This document shows positions 1 through 9,527 of a DNA stretch of 64,000 bases, piece by piece. The notes under the pieces were generated by a model, which was given only the letters and a program-made list of their open reading frames with translations, did not search any database and had not been told where the DNA came from. Location of the stretch: positions 91,942 to 155,941 of the forward strand of contig JAICUB010000011.1 in the NCBI GenBank assembly GCA_025936045.1, in the 5' to 3' direction. The stretch is from Polyangiaceae bacterium. Its GTDB lineage: Bacteria > Myxococcota_A > Polyangia > Polyangiales > Polyangiaceae. Numbering within the stretch: position 1 is the stretch's first letter; each line of letters opens with the position of its first letter. The position numbers and the translations under genes are program-made.

Positions 1-495
1 CCTTGATCTTGCGTTCGTAGTTGCGATCGGCGGTGAGCACGACGTTCTTGATCACCTGTTGGGTGATGGTCGAGGCGCCCTGCTTGGTGTGATGCGCGCG
101 CAGATTCACCGCCAGAGCGCGCAGCATGCCGAGGTAGTTGAGGCCGCGGTGTTCGTAGAAGCTCGCGTCCTCCGCGGCGAGAAACGCGAGCTTCACGTGC
201 TGCGGGATTTCGGCGAAGGGGACGACCGTGCGCCGTTCGACGAAGACGCTCGCGAGCACGGTGCCGTCGCGTGCGAGCACCCGCGTCACCTCGGGCGGGT
301 GGTAGCTCTTGAGATCGGCGACGCTCGGCAAGCCGGCCTGGTAGTGCCGGACGACGAGCACGACCGAGAGCACACCGCAAAAGACCACCAAACCGAACGC
401 CGCCGCGCTCCATTTCAGGATGCGGAGCGCGAGCTCGCGCCGCGGGTTCGAGCCGGCTGACGCCGTGGGTTCCGCGCGGGGCGGCGGTTCTGCCA

Positions 496-496
<1 letters not shown>
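1..496 (-). CDS. mrcA: Penicillin-binding protein 1A, N-terminal part (cut by window edge)
   Basis: Bifunctional class A PBP that polymerises and cross-links peptidoglycan; only the first 165 residues are present. After the ATG at 496 comes a Pro-rich cytoplasmic tail, one membrane anchor (about residues 28-48), then the start of the family 51 glycosyltransferase domain. The catalytic-Glu motif EDASFYEH and the motif QGASTITQQ are both visible, which makes the family call firm. The start codon overlaps the stop of the kinase gene as TGATG, so the two are probably translationally coupled. The transpeptidase domain lies left of the window. Confidence 0.9.
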
Positions 497-1569
<1,073 letters not shown>

Positions 1570-1707
1570 CCGACCTACGATCGATACCAAAACTTGACGG
1601 AGCGCACGAGGAGAGTCGTGCGAGCGACGAGCTCGCTCGCCGATTTGGCGGCTGTACTCCCGCACGCGAGCCTTGCGCGACAGGCGCGACGCGGATAAAC
1701 GAAGGAC

Positions 1708-2478
1708 GTGCCGGCCGAATTCCTCGAGAGCGCGCTGCTCCGCGAGAGCGGCTTTCGCCACGCGTTCTTCACGCGGCGCGGCGGAGTGTCGGAAGGACCC
1801 TACGCGACACTCAACTTTTCGCGCGCCGTCGGCGATGATCCGGGGCGCGTCGCAGAGAACCTGGCGCTCGCGGGCGAAACACTCGGTTTACCGCCCGACC
1901 GCATCTACTTTCTCTCGCAAGTCCACGGCAACGGCAGCGTTCGGCTGAACGGCGACGAACGCGCGGAAAGCACGCTCGAACGCGAGGGTGACGCGCTCGT
2001 GAGCCGCGCGCCGGGTCTCGCCTGCGGCGTGCGCACGGCGGATTGCGTACCGATCCTCGTCGCGGACAGGCGCAGCGGGGCCGTCGCGGCGATCCACGCG
2101 GGCTGGCGCGGCATCGTGCGCGGCGTCGTGGAGGCCGGGGTGGGCGCGCTCCGCGAGACGGCCGGCGGCGACCCGGAGCTCGTGGCCGCCCTGGGGCCAC
2201 ACATCCGCTTGTGGTCGTTCGAGGTGGACGAAGACGTAGCCGACGAGCTCGCCGCCGCCTCGCCCGTGCCCTGCGTCGTGCGGCGTAGCGGGATGAAACC
2301 GCACGTGCGCCTCGACAACATCGTGCGCGCGAAGCTCGCGGCCCTCGGGCTCGCGCAGGAGAACATCGACGACGTGGGCGGCTGCACCGTGACTGAAGGC
2401 GAACGCTTTTTTTCGTTCCGCCGCGACGGGAAGGCGGGCGGGCGGCACCTCGCTGCGATCGTGACGCGGCCGAGCTGA
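1708..2478 (+). CDS. pgeF: PgeF / YfiH-type laccase-domain protein
   Basis: 256-residue member of the DUF152 / multicopper-polyphenol-oxidase-like family. Members act on purine nucleosides and, in E. coli, help with peptidoglycan amino-acid fidelity. Metal-ligand motifs are present: SQVHG near residue 70, TADCVP near 110, HAGWRG near 130 and the GPHI motif near 164. Length matches the family. The start is GTG at 1708; a purine-rich GAAGGA lies directly upstream but very close. It diverges from the kinase-PBP1A pair. Family assignment is firm; physiological substrate here is inferred. Confidence 0.88.
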   Translation: MPAEFLESALLRESGFRHAFFTRRGGVSEGPYATLNFSRAVGDDPGRVAENLALAGETLGLPPDRIYFLSQVHGNGSVRLNGDERAESTLEREGDALVSRAPGLACGVRTADCVPILVADRRSGAVAAIHAGWRGIVRGVVEAGVGALRETAGGDPELVAALGPHIRLWSFEVDEDVADELAAASPVPCVVRRSGMKPHVRLDNIVRAKLAALGLAQENIDDVGGCTVTEGERFFSFRRDGKAGGRHLAAIVTRPS

Positions 2479-2616
2479 GCCCGCGCCGGACGGCGTGCGA
2501 GCTCCCGGCGGAAACGACAAGTAATCGGGCCGCGAGGGATTGCTCGCGTTCCCTTGCGCGCCGCGCGGAAGCCGAGGGATGATTAGGCGTAACGGCCGTC
2601 GCGCGAGCTCTTGGTA

Positions 2617-4704
2617 ATGCTCCTCATCAAGTGTCCACAATGTAGTCGGAGCTATCGGCTCGCCGAGTCGCTCTACCGTCGCAAGGCGGCGGGCTTCGGT
2701 GTCGTCATCACGTGCAGGCACTGCAAGACGCAAATTCACGTCGACGAGGGCGCGGTGCCGACCGTGCGGCACGCGGGTGATCCTTTGGACCTCGCGTCGG
2801 AGACGGACGAGACGGACGAGACGGACGTGCCGTCGCTGCCCGACATCGAGATCCCCGAGCCACCACCGTCGTCCGGCGGTGACGTGATGCCGCTCATGGT
2901 GAGGGCCGCGCCCGAAGGCTTCACGCCCGCCATCACCGAGCTCGATGCGCCCACGCTGCCGCCGATCGCGGAGGTGACCGAGCTCGAGGCGCCGACGTTG
3001 CCGCCCACTCGCGACACGGACACGCACGTGCTACCGCCCGTGGCTCCGCGCGCGGGGGGCGTTCCGCGTCCGGCGGGCGGCATCCCGCGACCCGGAGGGG
3101 TGCCGCGACCCGGCGGCAGCGCGACGGGGACGCCGCTTCCGCTGCGCACGACGACGTCCGGAACGACGCTCGGACTCGGACGGCCGCTGGTGTCTGCCAC
3201 GGCGACGCCGACGCCGAGTGACGCCAACACGCCGACGCCTACGGGCAACGGCGCGAAGCCGAAAATCATCGCGCTCTCGCCGGGCCTGCTCGGCGTGAAA
3301 ACCGCACTGAAAGACGCCTCCGCGGGGCCGGGCGCCGCGCTGACGAAGGCGACGAGCGCCACCGCGACGCCGCTCGGGTTGAGCCCGACGGTACCGAGAA
3401 CCGCCGGGGCTGCGCCCGCCGCCAAGGGGCCCGCGGAAGAGAGCGCCCCCATGTCGAGCGCGCCGATGTCGCTGCCGGACTCCGAGCTCTTCGCCATCGA
3501 CGCCGAGCCGCCGCCCGACTCCACGGTGCCGATCGAATCGGTCGATTATCTCGAGAGCGTGCGGCCGGTCGCTCCCGTGCTTCCGAAGGGCTACGCGCGT
3601 GAAGCCCCGGACGAGGACGATCCCGAAAAGACGCCGGTCCCGCAGCTGCGCGACAAGCGATTGCCGCATGCACCGGCGGTGCCGCACCCGCCTCACCCGC
3701 ACGCGCGTGACGAAGACGCGCGCGACGAAGACGAGGACGCCACCAAGCGCTGGCGTTTACCCTCGGGCGATCTCACGGACGATCTCCTGAGCGGCGATTT
3801 GAGCTTCGACGCTCCCAAGCTCGCGCCCCCGGATGCGTCCGCGCTGACGCGGGCTCCCGTTTCCGTACGGCCGAGCGGCAGCGCCTCCTCGCCGCCGACG
3901 CGAGGCTCGACCAAGGCGCCCGTCTCGAAAACGACGAGCGCGCCAGCCGGAAAAAAGGGCCGCGGTGGTTTCCTCTACGTGCTCCTGCTCGCCGCGTGCG
4001 GGAGCGCCGGGTACTTCTGGACGCACCGCGTGCAGCCGCCGGCCACGCAGGAAGACGCCGCTGTCACCGCACCCGTGCCGCCGCAACCTTCGCCGCCGCC
4101 GGTAGCGGAGCCGCCGAGCGCGAGCGTCGCCGAGGTCGCTTCGGCCGCGCCGGAAGCGACCGAGACGTCAGCGCCGGCAGTGGCAGCACCCACGGAAGCG
4201 GCGCCGACTGCGCCGGCGAAACCGCCCGCGGCAGCAACGAGCGTCGCCGCCGCCGCGCCCGCCGAGAAACCGACGAAGTCGCGCGCTGAGGCGAGCACGG
4301 CGACCTCGACGTCGACCAAGCCCGCTTCGACCGCCGAAGCGGAGTCGACCGCCGCGCCCAAACCCACCGGGACGTCGACGTCACCCGCGCCTACGAGCAC
4401 GGGCGTCATCGAGCAGCGTGGCTCCGCGGGCACCGACCCGTTCGACGTCGCCGCGGCGCGCACGGCGCTCGAAGCCACGGCGGTGCAAGCCTCGAGCTGC
4501 CGCAAGGACGGCGATCCGAGCGGCCTCGCCGTCGTCACCATCACTTTCTCGCAAACCGGCCGCGTCACGACCGCGCAAATCTCGGGACCACCGTTTCAAG
4601 CCACGCCCACCGGCGGCTGCATCGCGTCGACCATGCGTAGGACGCGCGTCCCGCCGTTCGCGGGTGAGATGGTGACCGTGCGCAAGACCGTGACCATCGA
4701 GTGA
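2617..4704 (+). CDS. Zinc-ribbon membrane protein with AgmX/PglI-like C-terminus
   Basis: 695 residues. The N-terminus has an MJ0042-type zinc ribbon (CPQC at 6-9, CRHC at 33-36). A long Pro/Thr/Ala-rich, low-complexity cytoplasmic linker follows, then one transmembrane segment near 450-466, a second Ala/Pro-rich linker, and a folded C-terminal module of about 90 residues with two Cys. This layout is typical of myxobacterial AgmX/PglI-like proteins linked to gliding motility or envelope complexes, and the tail resembles TonB-family C-terminal modules. ATG at 2617 is preferred to TTG at 2611. Function not proven by sequence. Confidence 0.8.
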   Translation: MLLIKCPQCSRSYRLAESLYRRKAAGFGVVITCRHCKTQIHVDEGAVPTVRHAGDPLDLASETDETDETDVPSLPDIEIPEPPPSSGGDVMPLMVRAAPEGFTPAITELDAPTLPPIAEVTELEAPTLPPTRDTDTHVLPPVAPRAGGVPRPAGGIPRPGGVPRPGGSATGTPLPLRTTTSGTTLGLGRPLVSATATPTPSDANTPTPTGNGAKPKIIALSPGLLGVKTALKDASAGPGAALTKATSATATPLGLSPTVPRTAGAAPAAKGPAEESAPMSSAPMSLPDSELFAIDAEPPPDSTVPIESVDYLESVRPVAPVLPKGYAREAPDEDDPEKTPVPQLRDKRLPHAPAVPHPPHPHARDEDARDEDEDATKRWRLPSGDLTDDLLSGDLSFDAPKLAPPDASALTRAPVSVRPSGSASSPPTRGSTKAPVSKTTSAPAGKKGRGGFLYVLLLAACGSAGYFWTHRVQPPATQEDAAVTAPVPPQPSPPPVAEPPSASVAEVASAAPEATETSAPAVAAPTEAAPTAPAKPPAAATSVAAAAPAEKPTKSRAEASTATSTSTKPASTAEAESTAAPKPTGTSTSPAPTSTGVIEQRGSAGTDPFDVAAARTALEATAVQASSCRKDGDPSGLAVVTITFSQTGRVTTAQISGPPFQATPTGGCIASTMRRTRVPPFAGEMVTVRKTVTIE

Positions 4705-4722
4705 ACAGAGCGGGGCAACGAT

Positions 4723-4745
4723 AGCCGGCGGCGCTTTTGCCGGCT
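4723..4745. terminator. Possible terminator hairpin between convergent genes
   Basis: A perfect 7-bp stem (AGCCGGC / GCCGGCT) with a 9-nt loop lies between the zinc-ribbon gene and the MBOAT gene, which converge here. There is no clear T-run, so termination is an inference from position and structure. Confidence 0.35.
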
Positions 4746-4812
4746 TCGAGCACGGGAACGTACTTCGCGGCGGGGCGCTCGCCGCCGACAGGGCGCTTCG
4801 GGTGACGTGCCT

Positions 4813-6066
4813 TCAGCGGAGCGCGCGCGCGATGGTTTGCATGGCGTTCCAGTCGTTGGCGAAGAAGAAAATGGTCGCGCTCACGTAGACGAACGTGGCG
4901 GCGACGGCGAGCCCCTCGATCACACGACTGCGGTTGTAGGCGGCGAACCCCGCCTTGCCGAGGCGGCGCTTCAAAAAGAGCGTGTAGTAATGGTTCGCGA
5001 CCATCGCCACGCCGTGGAGGACGCCGAACACGGCGTAGTGCCAGCCGACGCCGTGCCACATGCCGACGAGCAGGAACACGACGAAGATCGTGACCGCGAT
5101 CGCCTCGTTGCTGCGGGCGGTGCCGAAGAGGCGCACGAGCGCGCGCGACAACGGCGAGAAGAGCACGTCACGCATGTAGAGCGAGAGCGTGATGTGCCAG
5201 CGGTTCCAGAACTCACGCACGTTGCGCGCGCCGAACGGCTGCGCGAAGTTCTCGGCGACGGGGATGCCCATCAGGCCGGCGACGCCGATCGCGATGTCGC
5301 AGAACCCCGCGAAGTTGCAATAGAGATAGAGGTAATAGGCGACCGCCGCGACGGGCACGTCGAGCCACGCGTGGGGATGTCCGTCGAGCAAAAGGCCCGC
5401 GTAGCCGACTTGATCGAAGAGCGGCCCGAGGAAGCGATACTTGACCGCCCCCATCAGCACGCGCGAGAGCGCTCGCCCGATGGGTATCGCCGGGCGCCGG
5501 GTGGCGTCGAACCCTTCGCGGTGGAGCGCGTACGGACTAATCGGACCGACCAAGAGCGTCGGCGCGAAGAACGTGAAGCCGAGGTATTGCGCGTACGTCG
5601 GGCACGGCACGGCGCCGTTGCGAACGTCGAGCACGAGTCGGCTCGTGCGGAAGGCGACGTAAGAGAGGCCCACGAAGGCGGCGCTCAGCGTGAAATCCGA
5701 ATGACGCTCGAGAGCCGCGCGGATGCGCGGGCTCATGAGCGCGCCGAACGACGCGACGGGCACGTAGCGGACGACGACCAGCACGGCGATGGGCAGGCCG
5801 AACGCGACCCACGGCCAAAAGCCCGCTCGGCGCGCGAGCCGCCGGAGCGCGAGATAGTGGAGCGACGCGAGCGCGAGGTACGCAGCGCAGGTGACCCCGA
5901 AGAGGAGCTCGTAGTGCCGGTGCTTGCCTTCGACGAAGAAATAGTACGCGGCGGCGATGTTCCCGAGCGCAAACAGCGGCTCGCGCGCCCTGAGCTCGGA
6001 GCGCACGAGCAGCCGCCCGAGCACCACCAGGAGCGCCGCAACGAGCCAATCGACGAGCCCGGACAT
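4813..6066 (-). CDS. MBOAT-family O-acyltransferase (DltB/AlgI-like)
   Basis: 417-residue polytopic membrane protein that would move acyl groups across or within the membrane onto an extracytoplasmic acceptor. The MBOAT signature is clear: RNVREFWNRWH at 281-291 and MWHG at 336-339 with the catalytic His at 338. It is last in a tightly packed operon (FkbH, ACP, SGNH protein, microprotein, MBOAT), matching the DltB role in a Dlt-like system. The acyl donor here would be a carrier-protein thioester made by the FkbH protein, not D-alanine; that is inference. Confidence 0.92.
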   Translation of the reverse strand: MSGLVDWLVAALLVVLGRLLVRSELRAREPLFALGNIAAAYYFFVEGKHRHYELLFGVTCAAYLALASLHYLALRRLARRAGFWPWVAFGLPIAVLVVVRYVPVASFGALMSPRIRAALERHSDFTLSAAFVGLSYVAFRTSRLVLDVRNGAVPCPTYAQYLGFTFFAPTLLVGPISPYALHREGFDATRRPAIPIGRALSRVLMGAVKYRFLGPLFDQVGYAGLLLDGHPHAWLDVPVAAVAYYLYLYCNFAGFCDIAIGVAGLMGIPVAENFAQPFGARNVREFWNRWHITLSLYMRDVLFSPLSRALVRLFGTARSNEAIAVTIFVVFLLVGMWHGVGWHYAVFGVLHGVAMVANHYYTLFLKRRLGKAGFAAYNRSRVIEGLAVAATFVYVSATIFFFANDWNAMQTIARALR

Positions 6067-6068
6067 GC

Positions 6069-6203
6069 TCAGAATTGGCCGTAAACGAGGGTCTGTTCGA
6101 GCCCGAAGCCGGGCGTGAGCAGCGAGAGGGCGAGCGCGAGCAACGCGACGCCGACGGCGAGCACGACGAGGACGCGTTCAGGGCGTGGCGGCGGAGCGAT
6201 CAT
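6069..6203 (-). CDS. 44-residue membrane microprotein, DltX-like position and C-terminus
   Basis: Small ORF starting at ATG 6203, inside the last 26 bases of the SGNH gene, and ending 3 bases before the MBOAT start. It encodes a short basic N-terminus, one hydrophobic helix (about residues 11-29) and a C-terminus ending LVYGQF. The Dlt operon has a microprotein, DltX, at the same place beside its MBOAT. The C-terminal Tyr-x-x-Phe of DltX has been reported to carry the acyl group, and Tyr41 and Phe44 here fit that pattern. Position and ending are seen; the acyl-carrier role is inferred. Confidence 0.65.
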   Translation of the reverse strand: MIAPPPRPERVLVVLAVGVALLALALSLLTPGFGLEQTLVYGQF

Positions 6204-7293
6204 AAATGGAGAAGAGCGCTGGGGTGATGAGCCGAGTGAACAGGTCTTGGCCGTTCTGATTGACGTGATCGACTTCGTAAAACAAGAGCTCGACTTTGGA
6301 CGGGTCGATGCCGGCGACGAGCCGCGCCGGCGCGATACCGAGGAGCTCGACGCCCGCGCCGAGCTCGCCCGGCCAGAAATCCCGTTCGATGACGCGCGTT
6401 GCGCCGCGCTCGCGCAGGGTCGGCGTGTGCAACACCACGAGCTTCGTGCCGTGAGCTCGGCAAAGCTCGGCGATGCGTCGCGCGAAATGGAGCTGATAGG
6501 GGCCCGTCGGCGGGCCGTCGAATTCGAATTGTTCGCGCGTCTCGGGCCCGTAGACGAAGACGTCCGCCGGAGTTGCGGTGCCGTCGGCCACGAACGGCAC
6601 GAGCGGCACGATGGGCAGAAAGCCGGGCCGCGCGCCGAACGCGAGTCGCGCCCGGAGCGTGCCGAGCTCGCTCGCGAGGTTCGGCGCCTGGTATGCGTCC
6701 GTCCAAAAGTCCGGAGCGGGGCTCGTCGGATCCTCGAGCCGGTCGGCGCGCACGAGGCTCAAGAGGTGCCGCGGCAAGCCGAGCACCACGCTACCGTAGA
6801 GGCCGACGCCCGGACCGAGCGGCACGCCGCGCAAGAGGTCGCCGTTCGGTCCCAGCGAGAGCCAGCGCGGGGCCAAGAGGTGCGGAGCTTCCTCGTAGCC
6901 TTCGTCGTAGATGACGAGCATGCGCACGTGCCGGTGCGCGAGCAAATCCTCGATCACGACGGCGAGCACGTCGAAGCCGCCCCGCGGCCACGCGAGCGTG
7001 AACACCTCCGCTTCGCGCCCGAGCCTACGGCTGAGCTCCTCCTTCACGTAGCGGCTGCGGACCGCCGTCCACATGTGCGACGAGCCCATGAAGGCGATGT
7101 CGACGTCGCGCGGGTTTTCGAAAAGTTGCCGCTCGATCCAGGCGGCGGGCCCGTACCTCACGGGAATCGCGGGATAGATCAGGCGCCGCTCGAGCCCTCC
7201 GCTCGCCGCGACGAGCGCCGGAGCCGCGAACAGGAGCACGAGCGACACCACGAACGCGAGCGTCCGCCGTGAAGACGAGAACGCCGGCGTCAC
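6178..7293 (-). CDS. Membrane-anchored SGNH/GDSL-like protein (DltD/AlgX-like partner)
   Basis: 371 residues. An N-terminal anchor or signal (about 11-30) is followed by an extracytoplasmic SGNH-type domain. The nucleophile motif GSSHMW is at 70-75 and the C-terminal Asp-His pair with conserved Asn/Gly (VDHVNQNG, 341-348) supplies the rest of the catalytic triad. Such proteins work with MBOAT acyltransferases and give the acyl group to the final acceptor. The gene starts 3 bases after the ACP gene and overlaps the microprotein. Acceptor molecule unknown. Confidence 0.82.
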   Translation of the reverse strand: MTPAFSSSRRTLAFVVSLVLLFAAPALVAASGGLERRLIYPAIPVRYGPAAWIERQLFENPRDVDIAFMGSSHMWTAVRSRYVKEELSRRLGREAEVFTLAWPRGGFDVLAVVIEDLLAHRHVRMLVIYDEGYEEAPHLLAPRWLSLGPNGDLLRGVPLGPGVGLYGSVVLGLPRHLLSLVRADRLEDPTSPAPDFWTDAYQAPNLASELGTLRARLAFGARPGFLPIVPLVPFVADGTATPADVFVYGPETREQFEFDGPPTGPYQLHFARRIAELCRAHGTKLVVLHTPTLRERGATRVIERDFWPGELGAGVELLGIAPARLVAGIDPSKVELLFYEVDHVNQNGQDLFTRLITPALFSIYDRSAATP

Positions 7294-7296
7294 GCG

Positions 7297-7542
7297 CTAC
7301 TTCTCGAGCTGGCGCTTGGCGATGAGCTCGGCGAGCTCGCCGACGTTCTTCGTCGCTTCGGTTTCGCCGACGCGAAAGCGCACGCCGAACGCCTTCTCGA
7401 TGGCGACGATGAGCGAGATGTGAATCAAGGAATCCCACTCGTCGACGTCGTCGGCGGAGAGCGCCGCCACGACCTTGGGCGGCTCGAGAAAGACGTCGTC
7501 GAAAATCGTCTGCAGCTTGGCGAGGACTTCGGCTTGGGTCAT
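7297..7542 (-). CDS. Acyl carrier protein
   Basis: 81-residue carrier protein. The phosphopantetheine site is DSL with Ser38, in the context EWDSLIHISL, and the acidic helix-rich profile fits. I chose ATG 7542 because it overlaps the FkbH stop as ATGA; a 12-residue longer reading is possible but unlikely. It sits between the FkbH gene and the SGNH gene, so it is probably the shuttle that receives the FkbH product and delivers it to the MBOAT, like DltC. Confidence 0.9.
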   Translation of the reverse strand: MTQAEVLAKLQTIFDDVFLEPPKVVAALSADDVDEWDSLIHISLIVAIEKAFGVRFRVGETEATKNVGELAELIAKRQLEK

Positions 7543-9392
7543 GCGTTCACGAGGGTAATGCTGGTTTTTCGTGGGCAAAAGGTAGCAAGCTCGAGCCTGT
7601 AAGTGGCACCTTCGTCGCCGAGAACGGCCGGCGTGAAGCCCATGCGCGGGTAAAAGTCACGCACCATGCCGTTCTTCGCCGTCTCGCGGTAGACGCCGAG
7701 AAGCTCGCTGCAGCCGCGCGCCTGCGCGAGACGCGCGACCTCGTTGAGGAGCGTTTCCTCGACCTGGCGCTTCAGCACGCGGCAGCTCATGAGCCACGTA
7801 TCGAGCTCGAGCACTCCACCCCTGACCCGGCCCACGACGATGGATACGAGTCCGTGGTCGCCGAACTTGTCGGCGAGGCGCAGCGAAAGGCAGAGGTACT
7901 CGCCGTTCGTCGCGAGCTCCCGCACCTCGCCTTCGGTGCGCCGCCGCGTCGTCAGATTGAATTGGTTGCTCTTGTTGATGAGCTGAGCGAGGCGCGGCAC
8001 GTCGATCTCGGCGAAGGGCCGGACCGTGGCGCGCATTTCGAGCGAGCCGAGATAGCTCGCCATGTCGGCGGCGCTGCCGAGGCTCGCCTGACGTGCGCTC
8101 TCCGCTCGGTATTGGGCCGTGCGCTCGACGTCCTCGGCCGTGATGCTGCGTGGCTCGAAGTGGCGGGAGTCGGCCAGCTTGCCGACGAACTCCGCCGGGT
8201 CCCCGTCGAGCAAGAGCGTGGCGACGGCGGGCGTGAATTGACGGACGATCTCGATCTCGGCGGGGTTGTCGTCGGCGAACACGAAGCTGTCGAGGCCGAG
8301 CCCGAGCTCCTCCGCCATGCGCCGAAGGTTGTCGGATTTCGGCTCCCAATTCGCCTTGAAGCTCACGAAATCCCCGAGCGCCAGCACCATCTCCGGATGC
8401 TCGCGAAAAGCTCGCTCGGCCACGACCGTGTCGTTCTTGCTGCACACCGCGAGGAGCACACCGCGCTGCTTGAGCCCGAGCACGTAGCGCTGAAAAGCCT
8501 TGAACGCTTCGCTTCGCGGCGAGGTGTCGCCGATTTCGACGCCTTCGAGCCCGTCGTCCGCGAGCACGCCGCCCCAGAGCGTGTTGTCGAGGTCGAGAAC
8601 CAGGACTTTCTTCGCCGCGGCGCGCAGGTCGCGGATCAGGCCGGCCGCCTCGCGAGCGAGCTCCAGCAAGAACTCGGGCGAGCCCGGTTGTTTGCTCTCG
8701 AACCAGGCGCCGGGGTCCTCCGTGGCGAGCCCGCCCGAGCGATATGCCAAAAATTCGAGATCGCAGATGCGCACGTAGGGCGGCGCATTTAGAGCGAGCT
8801 CTGCGTTCACACGTTTACGAAAGTTCCAGGTGGAGGTGGGGAGCCGGGCCCGGAGCTCGCCGAGGTCACGCCGCGCGGGCAGAGCGAAGTTGCCGAGCAG
8901 TACCTCGGCGCGCGTGCGTTCGTGCACGAGCGCTGCGAGCTCCAAGAGCTCGTCCGCGACGGCTTTGGCGGCGGCCTCCGCCCGGTCGCGCGGATCAGCG
9001 AGCTTGCCGGGATAGTGACAGCGCTGCGCCGCGGGGAGGAGCAGGACGACCTCGGGTGCGAACGCGTAAAGAGCGCTGTCCGCCTCGCGGATCTCCGCAG
9101 CATAATTGTCGAATTCGCCGGTATGGAGGTCGCAGCCGACGCCCTCGGCCTCGAGCAGGTGAGTGAGGAGCTCGTGGAGCGGGTAGAGGCTCGAGCCGCC
9201 GAGCACCGCCAAGCGCACGCGACCGACTTCAGCCGGCCGGACGATACCCCGTGCTTGCGCGCGTTTGCGCAACGCCGACAGGGCGATGAGCTCGCTGAAG
9301 TCCCGCGCCGAAGCGCTGGCCGTGCGCAAGGCGTCCCAGAACGCCCGTGGCTCACCGGCGAGCAAGAGCTGCTTCAAATCGCCGAGAGCCAT
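7539..9392 (-). CDS. FkbH-like HAD-IIIC protein with C-terminal acyltransferase domain
   Basis: 617 residues from ATG 9392. An N-terminal SGNH-like region is followed by the HAD domain with the nucleophile motif DLDNTLWGG (267-275), then the KSN and FADDNPAE motifs, and a GNAT-like C-terminal domain. Characterised FkbH enzymes take a glyceryl unit from 1,3-bisphosphoglycerate, dephosphorylate it and load it on an acyl carrier protein. The next gene encodes such a carrier. The usual polyketide partners (FkbI, FkbK) are absent, and MBOAT/SGNH genes follow instead, pointing to surface acylation. Confidence 0.88.
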   Translation of the reverse strand: MALGDLKQLLLAGEPRAFWDALRTASASARDFSELIALSALRKRAQARGIVRPAEVGRVRLAVLGGSSLYPLHELLTHLLEAEGVGCDLHTGEFDNYAAEIREADSALYAFAPEVVLLLPAAQRCHYPGKLADPRDRAEAAAKAVADELLELAALVHERTRAEVLLGNFALPARRDLGELRARLPTSTWNFRKRVNAELALNAPPYVRICDLEFLAYRSGGLATEDPGAWFESKQPGSPEFLLELAREAAGLIRDLRAAAKKVLVLDLDNTLWGGVLADDGLEGVEIGDTSPRSEAFKAFQRYVLGLKQRGVLLAVCSKNDTVVAERAFREHPEMVLALGDFVSFKANWEPKSDNLRRMAEELGLGLDSFVFADDNPAEIEIVRQFTPAVATLLLDGDPAEFVGKLADSRHFEPRSITAEDVERTAQYRAESARQASLGSAADMASYLGSLEMRATVRPFAEIDVPRLAQLINKSNQFNLTTRRRTEGEVRELATNGEYLCLSLRLADKFGDHGLVSIVVGRVRGGVLELDTWLMSCRVLKRQVEETLLNEVARLAQARGCSELLGVYRETAKNGMVRDFYPRMGFTPAVLGDEGATYRLELATFCPRKTSITLVNA

Positions 9393-9527
9393 GCGAGGTA
9401 AAGCATCAGCGCCGGAGCCCACGTCACGCGCAGGAGTAACCCAGCAGGCGGGACCCGGCAAGACGCGCGACGATGAGGCGCGACGCGCCGTTCCGCCGCG
9501 CCCCGCCGGAGGCTATTCTCGCTCGGA

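Noticed and set aside
4807..6084. Plus-strand open frame opposite the MBOAT gene
   Set aside because: Charged low-complexity translation with no motif, while the minus strand shows a full MBOAT signature.
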